Shown here one piece after another: positions 50,101 through 57,434 of a stretch of 64,000 nucleotides of DNA. A model generated the notes under the pieces. It was given only the letters and a program-made list of their open reading frames with translations. It did no database searches and had not been told where the DNA came from. Each line of letters starts with the position of its first letter. Positions within the stretch are counted from its first letter, which is position 1. The stretch comes from Acidobacteriota bacterium (lineage in GTDB: Bacteria; Acidobacteriota; Thermoanaerobaculia; Gp7-AA8). Where the stretch lies: NCBI GenBank assembly GCA_021325515.1, contig JAJPHC010000031.1:1-64000 (forward strand), given 5' to 3'. A program made the translations under genes and the position numbers.

Positions 50101-50266
50101 TCTGCTGCATCGTCGCGGCCTGTGTGCTGTTCGTGAATACCCGGTTGGCGCGGTCATAGAGGAGCAGCGCCGAAACGAAAATCACGATGAAGACCGCCAT
50201 CGCCGTCATCACTTCGACGAGCGAAAAGCCGCGCTGTCTCGAACGATCCTGAGTGCTGGATGACAT
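47195..50266 (-). CDS. Very large PilW-like minor pilin with FN3-type domains
   Basis: A 1023-residue protein. Leader MSSSTQDRSRQRG and mature GFSLVEVMTAMAVFIVIFVSALLLY give a proper prepilin signal with Glu5; the next 300 residues match PilW (TTRVGFDKLVQDIRLAGFDY). Then come two or three FN3-like domains (about 430-760, with NAAGSAPSDVVGPISI and YEVYRKVRHGTY) and C-terminal beta domains. Normal PilW is about 300 residues. Start at 50266 with Shine-Dalgarno AGAGGAA; an upstream extension overlaps pilV and is out of family. Probably part of the pilus tip complex with surface-binding function. Confidence 0.84.
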   Translation of the reverse strand: MSSSTQDRSRQRGFSLVEVMTAMAVFIVIFVSALLLYDRANRVFTNSTQAATMQQTTRVGFDKLVQDIRLAGFDYKRGGVPTSAFNTRRASQAYVVGQMALPDVANGHVYKCTTAGTTAATSPTWNAGSGSTTTDGGVVWTEAGTIQAAFDPPDEQIEYAWHSAITIRANYNYDAPDDAKHYEHGRESELESAYFPIVTTNNDEIVTYVLHSDKPGAANSDSVTFYADVNNGGSPSRTAYPGGNPERLITIDNVDLSNNNPPYTLYRVTLAPDGSPVRTPLADNIRSLTFEYFTDQQGLIPLKDLSNPPVNITDVGGGGQFDPSNAATRTQADRLVRGNIRSIKVTLVGMNETKDGSYTDPTDTVAPNYRKISLATTIVPRNLGIIAQPQSPLQPPPKPVNVAVCYGYCGIPFVTWLPGDPSSYSTGSTGAESFSIAYDTNQTGPFSNVEPAGTLTSYAVDMTQIGNAAIAGNTYYFKVIATNAAGSAPSDVVGPISIKNSTKPSPPGGVSAVGSGGASTPKISLYWTSPTSNSSGAPSCTSGTTTVTNVADELKGFQIFRSTSSGFTPNSSNMIVDAGVSGPVGNGVGGWSFDDTTVSACTPYYYKIRAVEWCNAADNMNTTGDKNDAISNASAEVSATVTANQASTPTGFMVDPTTTCGATQCSPVTIKWNKVTTDTGGGAINVDTYEVYRKVRHGTYTSPVAKVATLTGMVGASSPISWSEPSPLQAFETSAPFDQDFYDYYVIAKFACGDATQTSTITVPSNCDTGVTITSTNAVSGNGTTTSPWVAPSNSSLVVKLNQGASPYTAITAGTVSLDGGAQTALSGGSSPPWSTSWTDTGDGATHTMTFTATTTCTQALPTVYIQASPVGCHLQTEAVDGNTIKLATTPEAGSDYELDVTLKNLSQDTVTVTSFVITDSVPKKGNWNYLEYPSGTKTQTASTSNLPAAGGNSGAVTYTKTFDFTSVAAADKTIGPGASKVYKLLYTVGSGGNAVADTNITSFVVNMKTAAGGTTTFNCAIK

Positions 50267-50280
50267 ATGTTCCTCTGTAA

Positions 50281-50850
50281 CTAGAAGGTCTTGACCGTGT
50301 CCAAAGTGACATTGCGGTTGCGCTTTGCTCCCGCTGATTCCTGCCATTGGACGATGACGCGTACTCGCAGCACCTGCGCGGTACCGTACTGGGCGGGGGT
50401 GTTGGTTGGATCGTCGGTCGGCTGCAACAGGACCGTGACCGAGCCGTTTGCGAGATCGCTTCCCATCTGCGTCTGCCATTTCGTAAGGAAATCCGGACCT
50501 CCGCTGGTCTGGGTGCTGATGTCGGCTGGCGGAGAAGGGATGACGTTGGGATCGGTCGACCGGATCGAGCAGTTCGTATAGGTCGTCCCCAGAATCGTGA
50601 CGGACGCAGTTCCTGTTGCCGTTGTCGCCATGTTGAAGGCACCGCTATAGATGTCCTTCTTGGTCAGAGGCGCGAAATCCTCGAGCACACGGTTCCCGAT
50701 TGCGATCGCCTTGGTCATCTGCTTGCCGGAGTAGACGTTCCGGCGGCCCCAGACGAACAACGACATGATGGCGATCAATACACTGCCGAGGATCGCCATG
50801 GCGATCATGACTTCAATGAGGCTGTAACCGTTTGACTTCCTTCTCATCAT
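50281..50850 (-). CDS. pilV: Minor pilin PilV-like
   Basis: A 189-residue prepilin with leader MMRRKSNG and mature YSLIEVMIAMAILGSVLIAIMSLF (Glu5 present), the PilV/GspI pattern. The globular domain has RNVYSGKQMTKAIAIGNRVLEDF, typical of PilV. A second Met one codon later could also be used. Located between fimT and pilW with gaps under 20 bp, so co-transcribed. It probably primes pilus assembly with PilW and PilX. Confidence 0.87.
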   Translation of the reverse strand: MMRRKSNGYSLIEVMIAMAILGSVLIAIMSLFVWGRRNVYSGKQMTKAIAIGNRVLEDFAPLTKKDIYSGAFNMATTATGTASVTILGTTYTNCSIRSTDPNVIPSPPADISTQTSGGPDFLTKWQTQMGSDLANGSVTVLLQPTDDPTNTPAQYGTAQVLRVRVIVQWQESAGAKRNRNVTLDTVKTF

Positions 50851-50859
50851 CGAGCTTCC

Positions 50860-51417
50860 TCAAACCTTCGATGGAGTGGTCGTAATCTTGCCCGTTGTAT
50901 AAACGGTGATCAGCATCCGGTTGTACAGGACGTTCGTCCATGTAGTGCCGATCGTCACACTCCCGCTGCTCTGGGAGCCATCGGCTTTGAACTGAATCGT
51001 GCCGTCGTTGTTGAAGTACATATCGTTCTTCGAATTCGAGTCCTGATCGATACACGTAACGCTGTCGAAGTAGAGAGGAGACTCGAGCGTCTTCACGTTG
51101 CCCGACACGCCGCTGATACGAAGTGCCATCAGTAGTTCCTGCGGCATCACCGCCCACGGATCCGAGGTCGTGTTTCGCGAGTAGAACCTGTACGAGTTCG
51201 CGGAGTCGAACTCCAGCTTGACCTGGATGTGCCGGGCCACCGCGAGCTGGCGGCAGTTCCGTACGTCGGCGCAGAAGCTTCGCATCGCTGCCTTCATCTG
51301 CGACGACTGGCGATAGGTCAGAAACTGGGGAACGGTGATGAGGCTCAGCACCCCAATGATCGCCATGACGACGAGGATCTCCGGCAGCGAATAACCAGCA
51401 GTGTGGCGGGATCTCAT
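50860..51417 (-). CDS. Minor pilin FimT/GspH-like
   Basis: A 185-residue prepilin with leader MRSRHTAG and mature YSLPEILVVMAIIGVLSLITVPQF, with Glu5, plus the GspH/FimT domain (FCADVRNCRQLAVARHIQVKLEFD). Start at 51417 has a good Shine-Dalgarno (GGGAGG), whereas the longer frame does not. It is the first gene of the minor pilin unit; the 138 bp in front contain the GGTAC/GTACC hairpin at 51534-51548 near the end of the kinase gene. Confidence 0.86.
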   Translation of the reverse strand: MRSRHTAGYSLPEILVVMAIIGVLSLITVPQFLTYRQSSQMKAAMRSFCADVRNCRQLAVARHIQVKLEFDSANSYRFYSRNTTSDPWAVMPQELLMALRISGVSGNVKTLESPLYFDSVTCIDQDSNSKNDMYFNNDGTIQFKADGSQSSGSVTIGTTWTNVLYNRMLITVYTTGKITTTPSKV

Positions 51418-51555
51418 GGGCGCCTCCCTATGCCGCGTAGATGCCATGAACTCAGTGAACGACTAACTATCGTGTAGAGGGAAGTTTACGATATTTGACC
51501 GGATCGTGCGCTGCGGCTCGACGCGCCCGAACTGGTACCTTTTGTACCATCTCGA

Positions 51556-53247
51556 TCACGCGGCAGGCAGCCGAACCGTCACCTGCGCCCCCTCTCCCGG
51601 AACACCGGTGAGCTCCACGGAGCCCTCGTGCAGCAGAATGATCTTCTTGACCAGCGGGAGACCCATGCCGTAGCCCCCCGGCGAGTCCGACTGGAATGGG
51701 AGGAACAAGCGTGCGACCGCAGCGGGATCCACTCCGATTCCCTCATCCTCGATGCGAAGCAGCGGCTGCGGATCGCTCGACACGGTGACGCGTACCGATC
51801 CCGCGCCTTTCTGGCGAACGGACTCGATCGCGTTTCGCAGCAGGTTGTCGATTGCCCGCTCCAGCAGATGCGCGTCGCCATTGATGATCGCGCTGCTTGC
51901 GCTGTACTCGATGACGGCAGGGCTTGCGTGAGGCGACAGGCGGGCCACCACATCCCCGGCCAATTCCGCGAGATCGAGTCTGTCCGCTTCCAGCGTCATC
52001 GGCTTGGCGAACACCAGCAGTCCATCGACCGCCTCCGCCAGGGAGCGCGCTTCGCGTTGCGCATCTTCGACGAGCCGCTGCACCTCGTGCAGCGGCTTGT
52101 CCCGCGTCAGGCGCAGAGATCCGAGTATCGCGGAGAGTGAGTTCCTGAACTCATGTGCGATTCCGGCCGAGAGCTCGCCCAGATCGGCGAGGTTCTGCAA
52201 TTCGCGAAGGCGGTCTTCGAGCCTTCGCACCGGGGTCAGATCCGTGAACAGAACCAGCATGCCGAGGAATCCGAGATTGACGCCGAGGAGCGGAACGGTC
52301 GTGATCCCGATGATTCTCTCGCCCTGAGCGAGAGGAATGCGGAGCTCCCGTCGATTGATCGGCGTCTGTTCTTCGATGGATGTCCGCAGCAGCGTTGCGA
52401 ATTCACCGTCGCCGAGGGCTTGTTCGATCGTCTCGCCGCGCGTCTCCTCCGCTGTGAGGCAGAGGATTTCTCTGGCGGCGGCGTTCATTTCCACGATGCA
52501 GCCTCGCGCATCGAGAGAGATGAATCCCGACGCGATGCTTCTCGTGAGCGCCGCGGTGACGCGCTCCAGTTCGTCCGCCCGCGTACGCTCGGCCTGGTGC
52601 AGCCGGTGGAGCTCTTCCTCCTGCACTTTCAACCGGGAGATCGAGTCTCGAAACGTGTCGATCAGGAACTGCTGTTCATCATCGTCAGGACTGCGCGTGC
52701 GTATCTCTCCCGCGCTCGTGAGCATTTCCTCCACCGGGCGTGTGATGCGCGGGATGTAGAGCACGAGCAGGATCGTGGCGAATATGGAAGCGCCGACGGT
52801 GATGGCCACGCTGACCTTGAACGCGCGCCGGGCCTGAATCAGCGGTGTCGCGTCGAAGGTCGCGGTCATGGTGCCGTGCGCGAGAGGCTTTCGCACGGTT
52901 TCGATTCCCATCTGTCCGCTGCCCAAACCCTCCGACAGGACCTGCTTCCCAGGTTGCGAGACGGAAACGCCCGCCAGTTCATAGCGGCTCAGGAGTCCAA
53001 TGAGGCGCGGCTGAAGCTCCTCCTGCTCCGCCGGCGTCAACGAGTTGAGCTCGCGCACGGCGAGAGTCGCGCTCTGATCCCATCGCCCGCGGACTGCAAG
53101 CTCCATCTGTTGTTCGAAGCGCTGCAGGAGAACGAGCGCGCCGACGAGAAGCACGAGCAGGAATGTGACGAGGCTGGCGAGGAAGATATGGACGTCACGG
53201 CGAAAGCTCAACCCCGTGAGCCGTGTACGAGCAGGCGCAGCGACCAT
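51556..53247 (-). CDS. PilS/NtrB-like membrane sensor histidine kinase
   Basis: A 563-residue kinase. N-terminal helix (about 20-43), periplasmic domain (44-147), second helix (148-168), HAMP-like linker (170-225), PAS (about 240-350), HisKA with AGIAHEFRNSLSAILG (His near 364) and HATPase_c with NLLRNAIESV, DEGIGVD and GYGMGLPLV. HEFRN(S) is the NtrB/PilS/ZraS-type H-box, usually paired with sigma-54 activators. It lies between pilD and the minor pilin unit, so it may control pilin genes as PilS does, but no response regulator is in the window. Confidence 0.86.
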   Translation of the reverse strand: MVAAPARTRLTGLSFRRDVHIFLASLVTFLLVLLVGALVLLQRFEQQMELAVRGRWDQSATLAVRELNSLTPAEQEELQPRLIGLLSRYELAGVSVSQPGKQVLSEGLGSGQMGIETVRKPLAHGTMTATFDATPLIQARRAFKVSVAITVGASIFATILLVLYIPRITRPVEEMLTSAGEIRTRSPDDDEQQFLIDTFRDSISRLKVQEEELHRLHQAERTRADELERVTAALTRSIASGFISLDARGCIVEMNAAAREILCLTAEETRGETIEQALGDGEFATLLRTSIEEQTPINRRELRIPLAQGERIIGITTVPLLGVNLGFLGMLVLFTDLTPVRRLEDRLRELQNLADLGELSAGIAHEFRNSLSAILGSLRLTRDKPLHEVQRLVEDAQREARSLAEAVDGLLVFAKPMTLEADRLDLAELAGDVVARLSPHASPAVIEYSASSAIINGDAHLLERAIDNLLRNAIESVRQKGAGSVRVTVSSDPQPLLRIEDEGIGVDPAAVARLFLPFQSDSPGGYGMGLPLVKKIILLHEGSVELTGVPGEGAQVTVRLPAA

Positions 53248-53276
53248 GCGGAGAGTGTAGTCCGATCATCCTGCCG

Positions 53277-54074
53277 TCAGCGCAGGAGCAGGGCGAGATA
53301 CCATCCGAGCAGTGCAGGTCCGAAGAAGACCACCACCAAAAGCGAGATACCGAGGAAGATGCCGAAGGGAATCGCGGCCTGCATGCCGCGGGCGCTGCGC
53401 AACGCGACGAGACCTCCGGCGATCGCGCCCGTGATCGACGCGATCATCAGTTCCGGATAGAGCGCGCGCCAGCCGACGACCGCGCCGATCATCGCCAGCA
53501 TCTTCACATCGCCCCAGCCCATGCCTTCCCGTCCGCGGACGAACTGCCACGTCACGCGAATGCCGAAGATGACCAGCGCGCCCATCGCGGCGCCGATCAG
53601 CGAATCGATCCACGACTCCGCGAGCGTGAAGTCGGGGAACCTCTCGCCGAGCTGCAGAAGCCCGATCGCGATTCCGATGACGATGCCGGGATAGGTGATC
53701 ACATCGGGCAGCAATCCGACTTCGAGGTCGATGTAGATGAGCACGATCGTCATCGAAACGATTGCGGCGATCGGGAGAAATGCGGGGGAGACGCCTGTCC
53801 TCTCGAAAATCGCGAGATAGAAAAGAGCATTCGCGAGCTCGATGAGCGGATAACGGATCGAGATCCGCTCGCGGCACCTGCGGCAGCGCGCGCCGAGGAT
53901 CAGATAGCTGACGATCGGGAGGTTGTCGTACCAGCGAATCAGCGCATTGCAGTGGGGACAGTGGCTTGCCGGAAAGACGATCGACTCTTCACGCGGATAG
54001 CGATGAATGACGACATTGAGAAAGCTGCCGATGACCGCGCCGATGGCGAACGCATAGAGGGCGAGGAACATCAT
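53277..54074 (-). CDS. pilD: Prepilin peptidase/N-methyltransferase PilD
   Basis: A 265-residue bifunctional inner-membrane protease that cleaves prepilin leaders and methylates the new N-terminus. N-terminal domain with zinc cysteines CPHC (about 38-41) and CRRC (about 62-65), GSFLNVVIHRYP, then the A24 peptidase domain with catalytic Asp in YIDLEVGLLPD (about 113-123) and GWGDVKM (about 185-191). It processes all pilins in this window. Start Met at 54074 or 54071. Confidence 0.93.
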   Translation of the reverse strand: MMFLALYAFAIGAVIGSFLNVVIHRYPREESIVFPASHCPHCNALIRWYDNLPIVSYLILGARCRRCRERISIRYPLIELANALFYLAIFERTGVSPAFLPIAAIVSMTIVLIYIDLEVGLLPDVITYPGIVIGIAIGLLQLGERFPDFTLAESWIDSLIGAAMGALVIFGIRVTWQFVRGREGMGWGDVKMLAMIGAVVGWRALYPELMIASITGAIAGGLVALRSARGMQAAIPFGIFLGISLLVVVFFGPALLGWYLALLLR

Positions 54075-54089
54075 TCGTGGCGGGCATTA

Positions 54090-54187
54090 TGGCGGAGGCG
54101 CGTCGGAATCGAACCAACCCATCGACGCTTCCGCGCCGACGCAACGGTTTTGAAGACCGCGGGAGCCACCAGACCCCATTCGCCTCC
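54090..54187 (-). tRNA. selC: Selenocysteine tRNA (anticodon TCA)
   Basis: A complete 98-nt tRNA on the minus strand with extended acceptor (GGAGGCG/CGCCTCC), long D-arm (GGTCTGGTGGCTCC), anticodon stem GCGGT/ACCGT around CTTCAAA with anticodon TCA, a long extra arm (TTGCGTCGGCGCGGAAGCGTCGA), T-arm GGTTCGATTCC and encoded GCCA. These are the diagnostic features of bacterial tRNA-Sec. The host therefore likely makes selenoproteins; selA, selB and selD are outside the window. Confidence 0.96.
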
Positions 54188-54243
54188 TCAGGCTCCTCGG
54201 GCAACAAGGAGGAGAGAGGGAGCGGATTCTAACCCGTTGTCCC

Positions 54244-54669
54244 TTAATGCGGCGGATCGGTCAGGAAGCCGACCTTCTGCGCGCCCGCCTCATGCGCCAC
54301 ATCCATCGCCTCGACCGCGCGATCGAACGGCACCTGATCCTCGGAATTGATGAAGACGACGCGATCGGCGGGGGCGCGATTCGCGAGACCGGTTCGGCCG
54401 AGTGCATCGCGAAGGCCCTTCGCGTTGCCGACGTTCTGCGAGTTCAGATAGATGCCGTCATGGCGCACGGTGACGACGAGCTGATTCTGTTCCTGCGGCG
54501 GAGGTGCGCCCTGCACCTCGACCTTCGGCGGCACCTCGACATCCAATCCCATCTGCAGGATCGGCGTCGCCACCATGAAGATGATCAGCAGCACGAGCAC
54601 GACATCGACGAGAGGCGTGATGTTGATCTCGCTGCGAACTCCGCCACCGCTGCTTCCACCAAATCCCAT
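54244..54669 (-). CDS. exbD: ExbD/TolR-family biopolymer transport protein (second copy)
   Basis: A 141-residue inner-membrane protein with a short Gly/Ser-rich N-terminus, one helix with INITPLVDVVLVLLIIFMVATP carrying the conserved proton-path Asp, and the periplasmic domain (VSIRHDGIYLNSQNV-like to HEAGAQKVGFLTDPPH). It works with ExbB to energise TonB or TolA. Start at 54669 with GGAGGAGC in front; a longer frame to 54804 is only repeat sequence. Separated from the first ExbD gene by a long heptamer array. Confidence 0.87.
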   Translation of the reverse strand: MGFGGSSGGGVRSEINITPLVDVVLVLLIIFMVATPILQMGLDVEVPPKVEVQGAPPPQEQNQLVVTVRHDGIYLNSQNVGNAKGLRDALGRTGLANRAPADRVVFINSEDQVPFDRAVEAMDVAHEAGAQKVGFLTDPPH

Positions 54670-54701
54670 TGCTCCTCCAAGGCGAGTAGTACCCAGAACA
54701 G

Positions 54702-54875
54702 AGTGTTGAGTGAAGAGTGACGAGTGACTAGTGACTAGTACCGAGTGCTGAGTACCGAGTACTGAGTGCTGAGTACCGAGTTGACTCGGCTCTGTACTCA
54801 GCACTCAGCACTCAGCACTAGTCACTCATCACTCGTCACTAGTCACTCGTCACTCCTCACTAGTCACTCGTCACT
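54702..54875. repeat. Inverted heptamer array, AGTGCTG/AGTGACT family (large)
   Basis: About eleven left units of the form AGTNNNG (AGTGTTG, AGTGACT, AGTACCG, AGTGCTG, AGTACTG) run 54702-54781, then a 13-nt loop, then about eleven inverse units (ACTCAGC, ACTAGTC, ACTCGTC, ACTCATC) to 54875. It fills the gap between two exbD genes. The total is 174 bp. Same unit family as the array at 37598-37673. Confidence 0.9.
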
Positions 54876-54881
54876 GCCTCT

Positions 54882-55328
54882 TCATACCCCATGCTTCGCG
54901 ATCTGTTCGCCCGCCTGCTGGTTCTGCGTCAGGAAGGCGACCTGGGTGAAGCCGGCGTCGTTCGCTGCCTTCATCACCATGCGCACCTTGCCGTAGTTGA
55001 TCCGCTTGTCGGCCTTCAGCATGACGGCGCGATTCGGATCCTTCTGATGCTCGGCTGCGATGTACTTCGGCACGTCGCGATCGGGAATCCAGTCCTGGCC
55101 GACGAAGATCGTGCCGTCGGGCTTGATCGAAAGAATCAGATCGCCTTCCTTGCCCGGCTTCTTCTCCGCGTGCGGCCCCTCGGGCAGGAGCACGTCGACG
55201 CCCTGCTGGAGCATCGGCGTGACGACCATGAAGATGATGAGCAGCACGAGACAGACGTCGACGAGCGGCGTGACGTTGATGTCGCCTTTGACTTCGTCCG
55301 GACTGCCGCCACCGGCTCCGAATGCCAT
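54882..55328 (-). CDS. exbD: ExbD/TolR-family biopolymer transport protein (first copy)
   Basis: A 148-residue ExbD with one helix (INVTPLVDVCLVLLIIFMVVTP, conserved Asp) and a periplasmic domain (DLILSIKPDGTIFVGQDW to AFLTQNQQAGEQ). It is 12 bp downstream of exbB, the standard operon order. About 40 percent similar to the second copy by eye in the helix region, but its periplasmic part differs, so the two may form a hetero-oligomeric pump. The stop is followed directly by the heptamer array. Confidence 0.9.
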   Translation of the reverse strand: MAFGAGGGSPDEVKGDINVTPLVDVCLVLLIIFMVVTPMLQQGVDVLLPEGPHAEKKPGKEGDLILSIKPDGTIFVGQDWIPDRDVPKYIAAEHQKDPNRAVMLKADKRINYGKVRMVMKAANDAGFTQVAFLTQNQQAGEQIAKHGV

Positions 55329-55340
55329 CGCTCGCCTCCG

Positions 55341-56048
55341 CTACACGCGCGCCCGTGCACGCGCTTCGTTCTTGATGAAGTAGTCGACGAGCTGCGAGGA
55401 GGAGTTGGACATCTCCACCTGGAAGCGATCGACCTTCTGCAGGAAGTAGTTGTAGAGCCATACCGCGGGGATCGCGACGAACAGACCGAAGGCCGTCGTG
55501 ACGAGCGCTTCTGCGATACCGGCGGAGACGGCGCCGAGTCCGCCCGAACCGGTGAGCGCCATCCCCTGGAACGCGTGAATGATGCCGGCGACGGTGCCGA
55601 AGAGACCGACGAACGGCGCGGTCGTCGAGATCGTCGCCAGATTGCCGAGACCTTTCTTCATCTCCGCGGTGGTCATCAGCGTCTCGCGCTCGATCGCGCG
55701 CTTGCCCGATTCGACGATGTCGAAATCTTCGGGCAGATCCTGCGTGCTCTCGTACTGAAACTCGGTGAGTCCCGCGCTGAGCACGCGTGCGAGGTGGCTG
55801 TGCTTGAACTGCTGGCTGTTGGCGTGACGAATCGCTTCCTCCAGCTTGTGGTTCTTCAGCATGGGTGTGACCTCGCGCGCCAGTTTCAGCGACTGTTTCT
55901 TCGCATTCTGGAAGCGCCAGAGACGCTCGATGGCGATGGTCAGCGACCAGACGGACATGATGGCCAGCACGATGACGACGCCCTTGGCGACCCAGTTCAT
56001 CGTGCCCCACATGCTGATCAGGCTGAAATTCGTGTTCATCCCTTCCAT
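55341..56048 (-). CDS. exbB: ExbB/TolQ-family proton channel protein
   Basis: A 235-residue inner-membrane protein with three helices (about 17-38, 135-160, 175-200) and the family pattern ATISTTAPFVGLFGTVAGIIHAFQGMA and EALVTTAFGLFVAIPAVWLYN. It forms the pentameric channel that, with ExbD, uses proton flow to drive TonB. Four genes in the order tonB-exbB-exbD-exbD, same strand, short gaps. Confidence 0.92.
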   Translation of the reverse strand: MEGMNTNFSLISMWGTMNWVAKGVVIVLAIMSVWSLTIAIERLWRFQNAKKQSLKLAREVTPMLKNHKLEEAIRHANSQQFKHSHLARVLSAGLTEFQYESTQDLPEDFDIVESGKRAIERETLMTTAEMKKGLGNLATISTTAPFVGLFGTVAGIIHAFQGMALTGSGGLGAVSAGIAEALVTTAFGLFVAIPAVWLYNYFLQKVDRFQVEMSNSSSQLVDYFIKNEARARARV

Positions 56049-56077
56049 GTGACTCTCCTCTCGAAACCTCTAACTAT

Positions 56078-56839
56078 TTACTGCAGCCTGAAATTGACTG
56101 TCAGCGTAAAGAAGACCGGTACGGGAACTCCATTGAGCGTGCCAGGGTGGTACTTCCACTGGCGCACGGCGTTGACCGCCGCTTCATCGAGACCGAAGCC
56201 GAGGCCTTTGAGGACGCGGGCATCGGTGACGTTGCCGTTGCGGTCGATCACGGCTTCGATGACGACGATCCCCTCGCGCCGCGCCTTGCGGGCGATGTCG
56301 GGGTAGATCGGCTGCGTGCGCGAGATGTTCGTCGGAGCATTCACGTCGCCGCCGACGCGCATCGGTTTGTCGCCGGTGCCGCCGAGCTGTCCGCCGAGCT
56401 GTCCGCCGAGCGTTCCGCCCACCACGCCTCCGACGACGCCTCCGACGACGCCTCCTGCAACTCCTCCTGCTTGTCCACCCACGACCCCTTGTGACGAATT
56501 AGACGTGTCGGTGGATGCTTCCTCGTGCGGAGTCTCCCGCGGAATCTCCGTCGGCTGATGGAACGTAGGCTGTTCGCGCGGAGTCTCCACCTTCACGTGC
56601 GGCGTCGAAGCGCTCGAGGCTGCGGGAGGGGGAGGTGGAGGCGGGGGAGGCGGCGCGGCCTGCACCATGAACGCCTGAATCGGTTTCTGCACCACCTCGG
56701 GATTCTTCTTCACGTACAGCCCGGCGGCGATGACGCCACCGACGATGAAGAGGTGAATGATCGCGGAGATGAGGCCGGTAACCCATCCGGCCTTCTTCTT
56801 ATCGCGCCCGGCGGACTCAATGAGGACGTCATCGAACAT
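56078..56839 (-). CDS. tonB: TonB energy-transducing protein
   Basis: A 253-residue protein with a cytoplasmic stub, one helix (about 22-43), a Pro-rich tract followed by an unusual GVVGGVVGGVVGG/GQLGGQLGG repeat (about 118-150), and a C-terminal TonB domain (about 165-253, ARREGIVVIEAVIDRNGNV and AVRQWKYHPGTLNGVPV). It transmits energy to outer-membrane receptors, none of which is in the window. The Gly-Val repeats probably act as a flexible periplasmic linker in place of the usual Lys-Pro repeat. First gene of the operon. Confidence 0.9.
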   Translation of the reverse strand: MFDDVLIESAGRDKKKAGWVTGLISAIIHLFIVGGVIAAGLYVKKNPEVVQKPIQAFMVQAAPPPPPPPPPPAASSASTPHVKVETPREQPTFHQPTEIPRETPHEEASTDTSNSSQGVVGGQAGGVAGGVVGGVVGGVVGGTLGGQLGGQLGGTGDKPMRVGGDVNAPTNISRTQPIYPDIARKARREGIVVIEAVIDRNGNVTDARVLKGLGFGLDEAAVNAVRQWKYHPGTLNGVPVPVFFTLTVNFRLQ

Positions 56840-56932
56840 GGCGGTTGATCCCTTCGACAGTTCGACACGGTCGCACCGTTAAAACGAACCGCCTGATTTG
56901 TCCTGAAGTCAGCGACGTTAACACCGTCACTC

Positions 56933-57352
56933 TCACGTTGTCACGAAAGGCTCTTGCGGGTCGTATGCCCAACAGCCACAGCCATCGCCAGCGCGGCAGG
57001 TCTTGCGGGGTTTGTGCCTCCTCGCGGAGTGACCGCAAGTCGGGCAGGGATCGAGGGCCGGCTGAGAGGTCTCGCAGCCGCAGATCTGCAGAGGATCAGG
57101 ATGCGGATACTTGTCGCAGATGTAGCGCAGCGGATGGAACGACTCGGGGTGTGCGCAGCGCCCGCAACGCGATTGGCCGGCATCCGGCGCCGGGAGCGGC
57201 GAGCCGGGGCGGCCGACCTGCGGTCTCGGGCGTTGCACCGCGATGCTTGCCGCGCCGAGGGGGGCCTTGAGGTGGGGAAGCTTGCGAGAGAGAGAGAAGA
57301 CCGCAGCCGCGGAACGCGGTTTACCGAAGCTCGGTTTTCGCATTTGCTCCAT
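56933..57352 (-). CDS. Small cysteine-rich protein, probable zinc-binding
   Basis: A 139-residue basic protein with an N-terminal Arg/Pro/Ser-rich tail and a C-terminal Cys/His cluster: CGRCAHPESFH, YICDKYPHPDPLQICGCE, CPTCGHSARRH, CRAGDGCGCW. The spacing suggests two or three zinc ribbons or knuckles. It matches no family I can name. A Met three codons later (57343) has a GGAG in front and may be the true start. A 13-bp palindrome (AACCGAATCGGTT, 57357-57369) lies directly upstream in the divergent gap with tRNA-Ala. Confidence 0.58.
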   Translation of the reverse strand: MEQMRKPSFGKPRSAAAVFSLSRKLPHLKAPLGAASIAVQRPRPQVGRPGSPLPAPDAGQSRCGRCAHPESFHPLRYICDKYPHPDPLQICGCETSQPALDPCPTCGHSARRHKPRKTCRAGDGCGCWAYDPQEPFVTT

Positions 57353-57356
57353 CCTA

Positions 57357-57369
57357 AACCGAATCGGTT
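57357..57369. promoter_or_regulatory. 13-bp palindrome near divergent starts
   Basis: AACCGA-A-TCGGTT is an odd-length perfect palindrome between the cysteine-rich gene (start 57352) and tRNA-Ala (57435). TAGAAT overlaps its right end (57368-57373) and could serve as a -10 element for the tRNA, so the palindrome might bind a regulator or simply be chance. No binding evidence. Confidence 0.3.
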
Positions 57370-57434
57370 AGAATGCGCGCCGCGCGCCGGAATTTTCGAG
57401 ACGCGCCCGCGTTAGCCGACTAGCAACCAATCGT

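Noticed and set aside
52153-53460. 435-residue plus-strand frame over the sensor kinase
   Set aside because: It is an antisense shadow in a GC-rich gene, with Arg/Glu/Asp-rich composition and no domain. The minus-strand kinase has all catalytic boxes.
54670-54804. N-terminal extension of the second ExbD
   Set aside because: The extra residues (STQHSVLGTQHSV-like) are heptamer repeats. A strong Shine-Dalgarno precedes the ATG at 54669, giving a normal ExbD length.
54702-54875. CRISPR array
   Set aside because: Units are 7 bp with no spacers, they reverse orientation in the middle, and no cas genes are present in the window.
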